DNA from: an uncultured Bacteroides sp.
GTDB lineage: Bacteria; Bacteroidota; Bacteroidia; Bacteroidales; Bacteroidaceae
Direction of reading: 5' to 3'
Assembly: GCF_963666545.1 (NCBI RefSeq)
Contig: NZ_OY762899.1
Coordinates: 4,096,365-4,160,364, forward strand
Length of the DNA stretch: 64,000 bases
In this document: positions 1 through 9,899 of the stretch, piece by piece
How the letters are laid out: each line of letters starts with the position of its first letter
Position numbering within the stretch: the first letter of the stretch is position 1
The notes under the pieces: model-generated
Told to the model about the DNA's origin: nothing
What the model saw: the letters and a program-made list of their open reading frames with translations, nothing else
Databases searched by the model: none
Translations under genes and position numbers: made by a program

Positions 1-38
1 AAATTATGGATGGTAATGCTATTAAAACAACAACTTAA
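1..38 (+). CDS. Possible 3' tail of an upstream gene (partial)
   Basis: An open frame enters from the window edge in frame 3 and ends at a TAA at 36-38; the readable tail is IMDGNAIKTTT. It stops 4 bases before the preferred start of the next gene, the spacing expected of neighbours in an operon. In loci of this kind the preceding gene is usually a SusD-like or other surface lipoprotein, but eleven residues cannot identify it. Confidence 0.3.
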   Translation, partial: IMDGNAIKTTT

Positions 39-42
39 AGAT

Positions 43-1407
43 ATGACAATGATGAAATATTGGAAAGATATGGCCTTCGGGTTGCTTGCTTCACTGACAT
101 TGGCTTCTTGCTATGGTGAAGAAGATAGTTTTGCAACTCCTTCCATTTATAAAGACTATCAACCTGTGTTGAATGATGGAAATACGTTGACCGGATATGG
201 GGCGGCTCCTCTCAAGGAAGCAAAATATGATGAAACGTTGAATGAACTTTATATCACATGGGACGGCGGTAACACCGGATGGGAAAAACGAAACGAATAT
301 GTAGGAGCTGAAGTGGAGTTCAACTCTCTGCTCTCCGGGAAGAAAATCAAACGAGTAATGATACCGAATGTTGGAGACTTCGGGAATCTGATCGTAAAGA
401 AGCGTGATTATAATAATGAACTGAGCACTTTGCGCTTGAGCAAATATCGTACTGTGGTGGTTACGGATCGCTATGGGGTAGCTGAATTACGTTTTCGCTC
501 TATTTATAAAGATGCTGAAGGAACACAGAAAACAAGTGAGTGGATGAAATTGAGCGATCAGGTCAATAAAGCTGAACTTACAGTAGATATGAGCTATTCT
601 GCATGGCAGTATTTTAAGAGCAGCCAAGTTACACCGGTCCAAATCCTTTTTGAAAGTAACTCAACTATCAGACCCGTGTCGGCAATATGGGATGTAGCAG
701 GCAGTGGGAGTGAAGCAAGTGCTAAAGAAGAGTTTCAGAAATGGTATTACATGGATTGTGCGGCTATGTCGTTCGATCCCTACAACATGGCTTTTGATCC
801 CTACACAAAGCTCTATCTTCAAGTGAAGAAAGAACAGACAGGAGGAGCTTATGCGATAGATTATCCAAGCCACAATGAGGGACGAGGGATTGTCTATCCA
901 GCTGCAGAAAACGACTTAAACAGCAACTGGTGGAAGTTGAGTGATATGCGAAACGTCCTTATGCACGAAATGGGACACTGCGTGGAATGGATGCCTGCGC
1001 GAGGTAAATATATCATACCGAATGTGCAAGACTGTGACAAACAGGGATACCAGGAAGGATGGCCTGATGCTGTGAAGCTGGCTAGCAAGGGTTATGATTT
1101 GGATACGCAAAAAAGCGAATACCAAGCTGCACTTGCGAAACCGTATGCAGATCCTCAAAGCGACAAAAAGTTTGTTTGGCAGATAGATTATAATACTTCC
1201 GGTGCTTTCATGAGTTGGTTGCGGCTTTATAATGGTGATTTTGTGCGCATGTTACCGTGGACAGTGCTGATGGATGACCTCACGAATCAGTGGAGCTTGG
1301 AAGATGCGGTGAAGTATGTATTAAAAGAGAGCTATCCGAATATCACGATAGAAGAGCTTTGGAGTGAATACAGAACTGAGGTAGAAGCATTTATACAAAA
1401 CAACTAG
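43..1407 (+). CDS. Exported lipoprotein with basic-secretory-protein-type metallopeptidase domain
   Basis: About 454 residues. The start at 43 (49 and 52 are also possible) gives a short basic N-terminus, a hydrophobic stretch and a lipobox ending LASC, so the protein is probably lipidated and surface or periplasm facing. The N-terminal half resembles the small beta domains found in Bacteroides lipoproteins (DUF4998-like, uncertain). The C-terminal half carries HEMGH near residue 308, a zinc-peptidase HExxH motif, followed by a Trp/Tyr-rich region like that of plant basic secretory proteins (PF04450). The smaller protein at 9083-9874 has the same kind of domain. Its place in a mannosidase/fucosidase operon suggests it cuts or grips the protein part of glycoproteins. 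The peptidase activity is inferred. Confidence 0.72.
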   Translation: MTMMKYWKDMAFGLLASLTLASCYGEEDSFATPSIYKDYQPVLNDGNTLTGYGAAPLKEAKYDETLNELYITWDGGNTGWEKRNEYVGAEVEFNSLLSGKKIKRVMIPNVGDFGNLIVKKRDYNNELSTLRLSKYRTVVVTDRYGVAELRFRSIYKDAEGTQKTSEWMKLSDQVNKAELTVDMSYSAWQYFKSSQVTPVQILFESNSTIRPVSAIWDVAGSGSEASAKEEFQKWYYMDCAAMSFDPYNMAFDPYTKLYLQVKKEQTGGAYAIDYPSHNEGRGIVYPAAENDLNSNWWKLSDMRNVLMHEMGHCVEWMPARGKYIIPNVQDCDKQGYQEGWPDAVKLASKGYDLDTQKSEYQAALAKPYADPQSDKKFVWQIDYNTSGAFMSWLRLYNGDFVRMLPWTVLMDDLTNQWSLEDAVKYVLKESYPNITIEELWSEYRTEVEAFIQNN

Positions 1408-1432
1408 GTATAGATAACCAATAGAAAAAAAA

Positions 1433-2767
1433 ATGAAAAAGGTATTATTTATATTGGCCGTGTTGTGTACGGCTCTGTGGAGCTGTAGCTCCCTGGATTT
1501 AAGTGATGTAGGATACGGTGATGGTGACCGTTTGAAATCTTCTGCAGTGAAAGAAGTATTATATGCTGCAGATAGTTGCTGGAAGGCTGATTATCAAGGA
1601 CACGAGTTTTACTTCAAATTCCATAAAAATGGGACTGTGACGTTGGATTCTGATTTCTTGGAGCAGGAGGTGGTAGGAAACACGACTTTTGCTACCAAAG
1701 GGGTCACGGTAGAACTCACTATGGATCAGTGCGATGTGCACCTTCAAAACCTAGGTGATGAATTCGTTGACACTAAGTTTATCATTTCTGAGATCCCGGC
1801 AGAAGGAGGAGTGCAAAAATTGTTTTTGTCGGGAGAAGCTTCAGGTAATGTGATAGAATTGCAGCCTACTACCAAGGTATATATTGAAGGTCAGGTAGCT
1901 TCAAAAGCAGACTTTACGGATCTTTTTGCAAAAAACTTGCTGGATAATCAAGTGATTTGTGATGCTTCCGGTAAGTTGATTGCTTATTATGGACTGATTT
2001 TGAATGGGATGGGAGATCTCTCGATCAAAGTGCTGACAATAGAAAACAAAAGTGGAAATGATACAAATGGGCACACACAATACTATGAATCGAAGTTGAC
2101 TAAAGAAGGCAAAGTCTTTAAACTGGATACACCGGTGGAAGGAATCAAAGCTACAAATGGGACAACTTATTCATTTCGTGCTATTAATTGTAGCGGTGCT
2201 GCCATTACTATTGAAGGCATGTCAGGCGTTAATCTTACTTCCAACAAAGGAGCGGTGAATGATTTTGATTATGTAACATCAGGAAGAAAATACGTAATGG
2301 CAAAAGCACAAAGTCACGGAAATGCTTGTGATGAGATATGGGAAGAGACAGATGGTACAGTAACCAGTTCCGGTGCATCAATTGCTGATGTGAATGTTAT
2401 GAACTATGACTGGGGGGCAGATCCGAAACAAAGACCACTGGTGATTTGGACATGGTGGTTCTGGAATCTTGCTTTTCCAAGTAGTGAAGTAGGAGCAAGC
2501 ATCATGATGAATAATCAAGATAAAGAACGGATTTTATTTAAGAACATATCCGGTACCGGAAAAACTTGTGGCAACGGAGTCTTTTCATCGAGCGAAATTG
2601 CGGAGATAAATGCACATTGTACAAATCTTTTAAGTACTTGGTTTAATGAAAAAGGCCTTTTTGTTGTTCGTCAGGAAATAAGGGGTAATTCATATATTTA
2701 TCTTTTATGCCCTGATATGGAGGCAACCTCACAAGGGGGAATGTGGATGAAATTTGTGAAAGGATAA
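1433..2767 (+). CDS. Surface lipoprotein, DUF4302-like
   Basis: 444 residues starting MKKVLFILAVLCTALWSCSS, a lipoprotein signal with the acylated Cys at residue 18. The rest is beta-rich with no catalytic motif that I recognise. The pattern WKADYQGHEFYFKFHKNG near the N-terminus resembles Bacteroidetes DUF4302 lipoproteins, which occur beside SusC/D pairs, but this is from memory and unconfirmed. It lies 25 bases after the metallopeptidase gene and 29 bases before the fucosidase start, so it belongs to the same operon. A role as an accessory glycan- or glycoprotein-binding surface protein is plausible from context only. Confidence 0.6.
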   Translation: MKKVLFILAVLCTALWSCSSLDLSDVGYGDGDRLKSSAVKEVLYAADSCWKADYQGHEFYFKFHKNGTVTLDSDFLEQEVVGNTTFATKGVTVELTMDQCDVHLQNLGDEFVDTKFIISEIPAEGGVQKLFLSGEASGNVIELQPTTKVYIEGQVASKADFTDLFAKNLLDNQVICDASGKLIAYYGLILNGMGDLSIKVLTIENKSGNDTNGHTQYYESKLTKEGKVFKLDTPVEGIKATNGTTYSFRAINCSGAAITIEGMSGVNLTSNKGAVNDFDYVTSGRKYVMAKAQSHGNACDEIWEETDGTVTSSGASIADVNVMNYDWGADPKQRPLVIWTWWFWNLAFPSSEVGASIMMNNQDKERILFKNISGTGKTCGNGVFSSSEIAEINAHCTNLLSTWFNEKGLFVVRQEIRGNSYIYLLCPDMEATSQGGMWMKFVKG

Positions 2768-2796
2768 TTATATTAATCGTAAAGAATAAACCAATA

Positions 2797-4188
2797 ATGA
2801 GAAAACTATTTTTACTGCTTTTTTTAAGCCTATGTCCTACGCTTTGGATCAATGCACAAACTAAGTCGCTGCATCAACTACAACAAGAATTTGTTGACTT
2901 GCGTTGTGGTATGTTCATTCACTTCAATATGCCAACGTTCTTCAACGAGGATTGGCCTGATCCGGACGCTTCGCCTGCGCTCTTCAATCCTAAGAAGATG
3001 GACTGTAAGCAATGGGCTAAAGCAGCAAAGTCTGCTAATATGACCTATGGCTGTCTGACTACCAAACACCATAGCGGCTTCTGTATCTGGGATACCAAAA
3101 CGACTGATTACAGTGTTATGAACAGTCCGTTTAAACATGATGTAGTGAAAGAATATGCGGATGCATTTCGTGCTGAAGGTTTGAAAGTGATGCTTTATTA
3201 CTCTATCCTGGATACACACGCCAGGTTGCGTCCGAACTGCATTACTCCTAAACATATTGAAATGATAAAGGAGCAAATTCGTGAATTGCTAACTAATTAT
3301 GGTGAAATCACGGCTTTGATTATTGACGGATGGGATGCCCCATGGTCACGTATCTCATATGATGACGTTCCTTTTGAAGACATTTATCGCTTAGTGAAAG
3401 CGATTCAACCCAACTGTTTGGTAATGGACCTGAATGCAGCTAAATATCCTGCCGAAGCTTTATTTTATACTGATATTAAATCATATGAACAAGGAGCCGG
3501 ACAGCATATTTCAAAGGATTCTAATCGCTTGCCGGCTTTGTCTTGTTTGCCATTACAAGCCAACTGGTTTTGGAAAGAAAATTTCCAGAACACTCCTGTG
3601 AAATCTCCGGAACAGATGGTAAATGAGAATATCGTTCCAATGGGAAAAGCTTATTGTAACTTCATTTTGAACGTTGCGCCCAATAGAGATGGACTTATTG
3701 ATGATAACGCGTTACAAGCATTGAAAGAAATAGGTAAACGTTGGAAGAACAACGGTCAAGTAGCTGCTATACCTAATGCTGAAAGCCCTATAATTTCTTC
3801 CAATATTGCTAAATATCAGCCTGCTGAGGGTACCTGGAGTAGCGATTATGCAATTATGGATTTTGCGAATGATGATGACTTTGGTAGTTGTTGGAACTCC
3901 AATCCCAATGTTAAAACTCCTTGGTATTCAGTGTCTTTTCAACGTGAAAGGCCCTTCAATATGATCGTAATATCTGATCGTAATAACGATAGATTACAAG
4001 AGTATCATTTAGAGTATAGAACAAGTGGAATCTGGAAAACACTTTATGAAGGAAAAGCACCGACGGATTTGCGCATAAAGATTCATCGCTTTGATACGGT
4101 ATGGGGAGATGCGGTGCGTATGACTGTGTCGAAATCAAATGGAACAGTTTCTATTGCCGAGTTCGGAGTCTATTGCGAAAGAAAATGA
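2797..4188 (+). CDS. GH29 alpha-L-fucosidase with C-terminal discoidin-like domain
   Basis: 463 residues. The ATG at 2797 is preferred because it begins a clean signal peptide (MRKLFLLLFLSLCPTLWINA) and starts after the upstream stop. The N-terminal barrel has the GH29 landmarks: RCGMFIHF near the start, TTKHHSGFCIWDT, and ALIIDGWDAPW, whose Asp177 sits where the catalytic nucleophile of the family lies. The last 130 or so residues (YQPAEGTWSSDYAIMDFAND onward, ending AEFGVYC) look like an F5/8-type carbohydrate-binding domain. The enzyme would release alpha-fucose from glycans in the periplasm. It closes the first transcription unit; two hairpins follow its stop codon. Confidence 0.9.
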   Translation: MRKLFLLLFLSLCPTLWINAQTKSLHQLQQEFVDLRCGMFIHFNMPTFFNEDWPDPDASPALFNPKKMDCKQWAKAAKSANMTYGCLTTKHHSGFCIWDTKTTDYSVMNSPFKHDVVKEYADAFRAEGLKVMLYYSILDTHARLRPNCITPKHIEMIKEQIRELLTNYGEITALIIDGWDAPWSRISYDDVPFEDIYRLVKAIQPNCLVMDLNAAKYPAEALFYTDIKSYEQGAGQHISKDSNRLPALSCLPLQANWFWKENFQNTPVKSPEQMVNENIVPMGKAYCNFILNVAPNRDGLIDDNALQALKEIGKRWKNNGQVAAIPNAESPIISSNIAKYQPAEGTWSSDYAIMDFANDDDFGSCWNSNPNVKTPWYSVSFQRERPFNMIVISDRNNDRLQEYHLEYRTSGIWKTLYEGKAPTDLRIKIHRFDTVWGDAVRMTVSKSNGTVSIAEFGVYCERK

Positions 4189-4189
4189 G

Positions 4190-4208
4190 AATTCCCGTGG
4201 GGAATTTT
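4190..4208 (+). terminator. Short hairpin directly after the fucosidase stop
   Basis: AATTCCC (4190-4196) pairs with GGGAATT (4200-4206) across a 3-base loop and runs into TTTT. It begins two bases after the TGA stop. It is small but has intrinsic-terminator form. Confidence 0.5.
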
Positions 4209-4224
4209 AATTAATTGAATTTTA

Positions 4225-4269
4225 TCATCATTGGATAGACTAGGTACTATCCAATGATGACATTATTTT
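4225..4269 (+). terminator. Strong terminator hairpin after the fucosidase operon
   Basis: A perfect 14-bp stem, TCATCATTGGATAG (4225-4238) and its complement (4247-4260), with an 8-base loop, followed by ATTATTTTT. It separates the lipoprotein/fucosidase unit from the GH92 genes, so the GH92 operon probably has its own promoter in 4270-4437, where I could not pick a clear -7 element. Confidence 0.75.
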
Positions 4270-4437
4270 TGCGGAAAATGCGCAAGCAATTTTTGTTTTT
4301 ATTAAATAATTGCATACTATTGATAAACATTATTCTCTGATTGATTCTTGGTATTAAAAACAATCAACTTTATTTTTCATTGTTTTTTGTAAGCAAGAAG
4401 ATTCATTTTTAAGTCTAAATTCTTAAACTCGTAAACT

Positions 4438-6735
4438 ATGAATAAAAAAGAATTATATTCTTCTGTCTTAGCTTTGTTTTTTATGAGCCTTTCTTCTTTG
4501 GCTCATAACCAGCCGGTGGACTATGTGAATCCATTAATCGGCACTGATTCTAAAATATCGTTGTCCAATGGCAACACCTATCCTGCCATTGCGCTTCCTT
4601 GGGGAATGAATTTCTGGATGCCGCAGACCGGTAAAATGGGAGACGGCTGGGCTTATACGTATGCTTCCGATAAAATCAGAGGCTTCAAACAAACCCATCA
4701 ACCCAGTCCTTGGATTAATGACTATGGGCAGTTTTCACTGATGCCAATGACTGGCGAACTAAAGATTGATGAGGATAGTCGTGCTTCTTGGTTCTCACAT
4801 AAGGCGGAGAAAGTGACTCCTTATTATTATAAGGTCTACTTGTCGGAGTATAATTTAACAACTGAAATTGCCCCGACGGAACGGTGTGCCTATTTTCGCT
4901 TCACCTTTCCTGAAACAAAAGATTCCTATGTCGTGGTAGATGCTTTTGATCGCGGTTCTTATGTAAAAGTGATTCCGGAAGAGAATAAAATTATAGGATA
5001 TACTACTCGTAATAGCGGTGGAGTGCCTGAGAACTTCAAGAACTATTTCGTGATAAAGTTTGATAAATCATTTACTTTCAACAAAGTATGGTCTGACTAT
5101 CATATAGTGGAAAAGCAACTTGAGCTACAATCAAATCACGCAGGTGCTGCTATTGGTTTTGCCACTAAAAAAGGAGAACAGGTGCATGCTATGGTGGCTT
5201 CTTCATTTATTAGTCTCGAACAAGCGGAATTGAATCTGGAAGAAATCGGAGAAAAAACGTTTGAAGAAACCAAAGAGTCCGGACGTAAGGTTTGGAATGA
5301 TGTATTGGGGCGTATAAAAGTAGAAGATGATAATACGGATCGTATGCGTACATTCTATTCTTGTCTATATCGCTCTGTACTCTTTCCACGCATGTTTCAC
5401 GAGGTAAATGCTAAGGGCGAGATTGTGCATTATAGTCCTTACAACGGTAAGGTGCTTGGAGGGTACATGTTTACTGACACGGGTTTCTGGGATACGTTTC
5501 GCTGTTTGTTTCCGTTCGTTAATCTGGTGTATCCCTCAATGGGGGAGAAAATGCAGGAAGGTCTGTTAAATGCGTATAAAGAGAGCGGATTCTTTCCCGA
5601 ATGGGCAAGCCCGGGTCACCGTTGGTGCATGGTTGGCAATAATTCGGCTTCCGTGGTAGCGGATGCTTTTATGAAGGATGTAACGAAGGCGGATGCAGAA
5701 AAGATGTATGAGGGACTACTCCATGGTGCCAACAGCGTACATCCGCAAATTGCGACAACAGGGCGTATAGGTTTTGAGTATTACAATAAACTCGGTTATG
5801 TTCCCTACAACGTAGAGATTAATGAAAGCGCTGCCCGTACGCTTGAATATGCATATGACGATTGGTGTATCTATCGCATGGGACAGAAGCTCGGACGACC
5901 GGCTGATGAGTTGGATGTTTATAAAAAGAGATCCCAGAATTACCGCAATTTGTTTGATTCAGAGACAAAGCTAATGCGAGGGAAGAATGTCGACGGTAGT
6001 TTCCAGAAACCTTTCAATCCCTTCAAATGGGGAGATGCCTTTACTGAAGGCAACAGCTGGCATTACACGTGGTCGGTATTTCACGACGTACAAGGCTTGA
6101 TTGATCTGATGGGTGGTAAAAAGGTTTTTGTCAGCATGCTTGATTCAGTATTTAACCTTCCTCCTATATTCGATGACAGCTACTATGGAGGAGTAATTCA
6201 CGAGATCCGTGAGATGGAAATTGCGGATATGGGCAATTATGCGCATGGTAACCAACCTATTCAGCACATGATCTATTTGTACAACTATGCCGGAGAACCG
6301 TGGAAAGCGCAATACTGGCTACGTGAGGTGATGAATCGCCTTTACACACCCAACCCTGACGGCTATTGCGGTGATGAGGATAACGGGCAGACTTCCGCTT
6401 GGTATGTGTTCTCAGCACTTGGCTTTTATCCTGTATGCCCGGGAAGCAACGAATATGTAATGGGGGCTCCTTATTTCAAGAAAGTGACTTTAAATTTAGA
6501 GAACGGAAAGAAACTAGAGATCTCAGCTCCGAAAAACAGCGATGAAAATCGTTATATCCATTCTTTGAAATATAACGGTCGGAATTATACTAAGAATTAT
6601 CTGAATCATTTCGATCTGTTGAAAGGTGGACGGCTAGTCTTTGATATGGACAACCAACCATCAAAAGGAAGAGGTACAAGTGAAACCGATTTCCCGTATT
6701 CTTTCTCGCGTGATAATATAGTAAGCGAAGATTAA
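4438..6735 (+). CDS. GH92 alpha-mannosidase (divergent paralogue)
   Basis: 765 residues with a signal peptide (ending near SSLAHNQ), then the GH92 opening PVDYVNPLIGTDS. Further family landmarks are ESAARTLEYAYDDW, HGNQPIQHM near residue 603, and GDEDNGQTSAWYVFSALGFY near residue 645. The two paralogues downstream instead have HGNEPSHH or HGNEPCHH and GNDDCGQMSAW, so this enzyme differs at positions lining the active site and may prefer another mannose linkage. GH92 enzymes are calcium-dependent exo-acting alpha-mannosidases. First gene of a tight four-gene run, with 4 bases to the next. Confidence 0.92.
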   Translation: MNKKELYSSVLALFFMSLSSLAHNQPVDYVNPLIGTDSKISLSNGNTYPAIALPWGMNFWMPQTGKMGDGWAYTYASDKIRGFKQTHQPSPWINDYGQFSLMPMTGELKIDEDSRASWFSHKAEKVTPYYYKVYLSEYNLTTEIAPTERCAYFRFTFPETKDSYVVVDAFDRGSYVKVIPEENKIIGYTTRNSGGVPENFKNYFVIKFDKSFTFNKVWSDYHIVEKQLELQSNHAGAAIGFATKKGEQVHAMVASSFISLEQAELNLEEIGEKTFEETKESGRKVWNDVLGRIKVEDDNTDRMRTFYSCLYRSVLFPRMFHEVNAKGEIVHYSPYNGKVLGGYMFTDTGFWDTFRCLFPFVNLVYPSMGEKMQEGLLNAYKESGFFPEWASPGHRWCMVGNNSASVVADAFMKDVTKADAEKMYEGLLHGANSVHPQIATTGRIGFEYYNKLGYVPYNVEINESAARTLEYAYDDWCIYRMGQKLGRPADELDVYKKRSQNYRNLFDSETKLMRGKNVDGSFQKPFNPFKWGDAFTEGNSWHYTWSVFHDVQGLIDLMGGKKVFVSMLDSVFNLPPIFDDSYYGGVIHEIREMEIADMGNYAHGNQPIQHMIYLYNYAGEPWKAQYWLREVMNRLYTPNPDGYCGDEDNGQTSAWYVFSALGFYPVCPGSNEYVMGAPYFKKVTLNLENGKKLEISAPKNSDENRYIHSLKYNGRNYTKNYLNHFDLLKGGRLVFDMDNQPSKGRGTSETDFPYSFSRDNIVSED

Positions 6736-6739
6736 CGAT

Positions 6740-9076
6740 ATGAAAAAGAAAATAGTAATGATGGCTTTGGCGGTAGTGGCACTGTCTGTTATGGCCCAGC
6801 AACCGGTAGACTATGTTAATCCGATTATCGGAACAAACGGTATGGGGCATACATTTCCGGGTGCTTGTACACCTTTTGGATTGGTGCAGTTGAGTCCGGA
6901 TACAGACACAATTCCACATAATGTGAATGGAGCCTATCAGAAGAATGTTTATGAATATTGTGCCGGTTATCAGTATCGGGACAAGACGATTGTCGGCTTC
7001 AGCCACACGCATCTTAGTGGTACGGGACATTCGGACTTGGGTGATATCCTGCTAATGCCTACCGTAGGTGATTTGAAGCTGAATCCCGGTCGGTCGGATT
7101 ATCCGGAGGAAGGTTATCGTTCACGTTTCAGTCATGCCACGGAGAAGGCAAAGCCCGGATATTATGAAGTGATGCTTGATGATTACGGTATTAAGGCACA
7201 GTTGACCGCTACACAACGGGTGGGCGTGCATAAATATACTTTTCCGAAAGGAAAAAACGGTCACTTGATTCTGGACTTAGTACATGGCATTTATAATTAT
7301 GACGGCAAGGTGCTTTGGGCAAATCTGCGGGTGGAGAATGACACCCTGTTGACCGGCTATCGCATTACGAACGGATGGGCGCGTACAAACTATACCTACT
7401 TTGCTATATCCTTGTCTCAACCCATCAAAGATTACGGATATAAGGATAAAGAAAAGGTTCTTTATAATGGTTTCTGGCGTCGCTTCAACATGGAAAAGAA
7501 CTTTCCGGAAATTACCGGACGCAAGGTTGTTGCTTATTTCAACTTTGATACGGCGACAGAACCGGAATTGATCGTGAAAGTCGCCCTTTCGGCTGTCAGC
7601 ACGGAAGGGGCTCTCAAGAACCTGCGTGCCGAGGCTTCGGGAAAGAGTTTTGAAGAGTTGGCTGACGCAGCGCGTAGCGACTGGAGCAAGGAGTTAGGTC
7701 ATTTCGAAATAGAGGGTACCCCCGATCAGAAAGCCATGTTCTACACTTCGCTCTATCATACGATGATCAACCCCTCGGTATATATGGATGTGGACGGTGC
7801 TTATCGGGGAGTAGATCACAATATCCATCAAGCAAAAGAATTCACGAATTACACAATCTTCTCGCTTTGGGATACGTATCGTGCCGAGCATCCTTTCTTG
7901 AATCTGATAAAACCTGAGCACAATGCGGATATGGTGGAATCAATGATCAAACATCAACAGCAGAGTGTGCACGGCATGTTGCCGGTATGGAGCTTGATGG
8001 GCAACGAGAATTGGTGTATGAGCGGCTATCATGCAGTATCCGTATTGGCGGATGCCATAACTAAAGGTGTTTTTTCAAATGCGAATAAAGCGTTGGAAGC
8101 GATGATCAGTACCTCCACAGTGCCTTACTACGAAGGTATAACCGATTATATGAAACGAGGCTATATCCCCTTGGATAAGAGTGGTACGGCTGCTTCTATC
8201 ACTTTGGAATATGCGTATGATGACTGGACTATCTATCAGACGGCTTTGAAAGCGGGTAAGAAGGACATTGCAGAAACATACAGGAAGCGCGCCCTGAACT
8301 ACCGCAACATCTATGACACAAGCATCGGTTTTGCCCGTCCCCGCTACAGCGACGGTTCATTCAAGAAAGAGTTTGACGTGTTGCAGACTTACGGCGAAGG
8401 TTTCATCGAAGGAAATTCATGGAATTTTTCTTTCCACGTGCCACATGATGTGTTTGGCATGATGGCCTTGATGGGAGGAGAGAAAAGGTTTGTGGAAAAG
8501 TTGGATAAGCTTTTCTCTATGCATCTGCCTAAAAAATATTATGAAGACAACGAAGACATCACGGAAGAATGCCTGCTTGGCGGGTATGTGCATGGCAATG
8601 AACCAAGCCATCATGTTCCTTATCTTTATGCTTGGACTTCCCAACCGTGGAAAAGCCAGTACTGGCTGCGAGAGATTTTGAACAAGATGTATCGTAATGA
8701 TATTAACGGACTTGGCGGAAATGATGACTGCGGACAAATGTCGGCATGGTATCTTTTTTCGGTGATGGGATTTTATCCGGTTTGTCCCGGAACGGATCAG
8801 TATGTATTGGGAGCCCCGTATCTGCCTTACATCAAGTTGAAACTTCCAAATGGAAAAGTATTAGAAATTAAAGCTCCCGGAGTAAGTGATAAGAAGCGTT
8901 ATGTGCATTCGCTGAAACTCAATGGGGTGATGTATAATAAGATGTATATCACCCATGAGGATATCCTCAAAGGAGGTGTGTTGGAATTCAAAATGTCCGC
9001 ATCGCCCAACAAGCATCGCGGAGTGGCATCCGTCGATAAACCTTATTCATTGACTAACGGAATTAATAAAAAATAA
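6740..9076 (+). CDS. GH92 alpha-mannosidase
   Basis: 778 residues with a short signal peptide ending VMAQQ, then PVDYVNPIIGTNGMGHTFPG. It has the full set of GH92 landmarks: GFSHTHLSGTGHSDLGD, SLWDTYRAEHPF, TLEYAYDDW, HGNEPSHHVPYLY, and GGNDDCGQMSAWYLFSVMGFY with the Asp pair at 662-663. It starts 4 bases after the preceding GH92 gene, which fits translational coupling. Together with the other two GH92 genes it would trim different alpha-mannosyl linkages from high-mannose N-glycans or a related mannan; the individual linkages cannot be read from sequence. Confidence 0.94.
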   Translation: MKKKIVMMALAVVALSVMAQQPVDYVNPIIGTNGMGHTFPGACTPFGLVQLSPDTDTIPHNVNGAYQKNVYEYCAGYQYRDKTIVGFSHTHLSGTGHSDLGDILLMPTVGDLKLNPGRSDYPEEGYRSRFSHATEKAKPGYYEVMLDDYGIKAQLTATQRVGVHKYTFPKGKNGHLILDLVHGIYNYDGKVLWANLRVENDTLLTGYRITNGWARTNYTYFAISLSQPIKDYGYKDKEKVLYNGFWRRFNMEKNFPEITGRKVVAYFNFDTATEPELIVKVALSAVSTEGALKNLRAEASGKSFEELADAARSDWSKELGHFEIEGTPDQKAMFYTSLYHTMINPSVYMDVDGAYRGVDHNIHQAKEFTNYTIFSLWDTYRAEHPFLNLIKPEHNADMVESMIKHQQQSVHGMLPVWSLMGNENWCMSGYHAVSVLADAITKGVFSNANKALEAMISTSTVPYYEGITDYMKRGYIPLDKSGTAASITLEYAYDDWTIYQTALKAGKKDIAETYRKRALNYRNIYDTSIGFARPRYSDGSFKKEFDVLQTYGEGFIEGNSWNFSFHVPHDVFGMMALMGGEKRFVEKLDKLFSMHLPKKYYEDNEDITEECLLGGYVHGNEPSHHVPYLYAWTSQPWKSQYWLREILNKMYRNDINGLGGNDDCGQMSAWYLFSVMGFYPVCPGTDQYVLGAPYLPYIKLKLPNGKVLEIKAPGVSDKKRYVHSLKLNGVMYNKMYITHEDILKGGVLEFKMSASPNKHRGVASVDKPYSLTNGINKK

Positions 9077-9082
9077 AAGAAG

Positions 9083-9874
9083 ATGAGAAAGAAGCATTTT
9101 TTATACGTTATTTGCTTATTGACAGGCTTGGGTGCTTGTTCTGCAAGCTTGAAAAAAAAGATTGATGCTACCCCTAATGTATGGCATCAGTATAATGTAG
9201 GAACCATTTTATTTGAAGATAAAGCTCCGGGTACTAAAGGATCGGATATTTATCACCGGATCATTCCGAATGCAAAGTCTTATATTAAGGAACAGGCGCG
9301 AACAGTATTGGCTACACTCTATAATTCTCCCGATGACAGTATTGCTCCGGTCAATAAAATACATTATACTTTGGAAGACATTGAAGGCGTTTCTGCTAAA
9401 GGCGGTGATCACGGGGACATTACCATCTTTTATAGTACCCGACATATTGAGAAATCATTTGCTGAAAAGGATACGGCAAAACTGTTCTTTGAAACACGGG
9501 GTGTATTGCTACACGAACTAACTCATGCGTATCAATTAGAACCGCAACGAATTGGCTCTTACGGTACCAATCGGGTATTTTGGGCTTTTATAGAAGGAAT
9601 GGCAGATGCTGTACGGGTAGCAAATGGAGGCTTTGGTCCGGATGCTCGTCCGAAAGGTGGAAATTATATGGATGGTTATCGTACGGCCGGCTATTTCTTT
9701 GTCTGGTTGCGCGATAATAAAGATCCCGAATTCTTGCGCAAGTTTAACCGGAGTACGCTGGAGGTAATTCCCTGGTCATTCGATAAAGCGATAAAGCATA
9801 TTTTAGGAAAAGAGTACAATATAGACGAGTTATGGCATGAATATCAGGTTGCTGTAGGCGACATACAAGTATAA
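9083..9874 (+). CDS. BSP-family secreted metallopeptidase-like lipoprotein
   Basis: 263 residues. The signal peptide ends LLTGLGAC, a lipobox with Cys at residue 19. The body is a single basic-secretory-protein domain (PF04450-like) with HELTHAYQ at residues 144-151 as the zinc site, then FWAFIEGMADAVRVANGGF, GYRTAGYFFVWL and the C-terminal IDELWHEYQ typical of the family. It sits 6 bases after one GH92 gene and 25 before another, so a protease-like protein is co-transcribed with mannosidases. The related domain at 43-1407 makes this the second copy in the locus. Zinc binding is likely; proteolysis is inferred. Confidence 0.82.
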   Translation: MRKKHFLYVICLLTGLGACSASLKKKIDATPNVWHQYNVGTILFEDKAPGTKGSDIYHRIIPNAKSYIKEQARTVLATLYNSPDDSIAPVNKIHYTLEDIEGVSAKGGDHGDITIFYSTRHIEKSFAEKDTAKLFFETRGVLLHELTHAYQLEPQRIGSYGTNRVFWAFIEGMADAVRVANGGFGPDARPKGGNYMDGYRTAGYFFVWLRDNKDPEFLRKFNRSTLEVIPWSFDKAIKHILGKEYNIDELWHEYQVAVGDIQV

Positions 9875-9899
9875 AACACAGAGATGTATGACTCATAAG

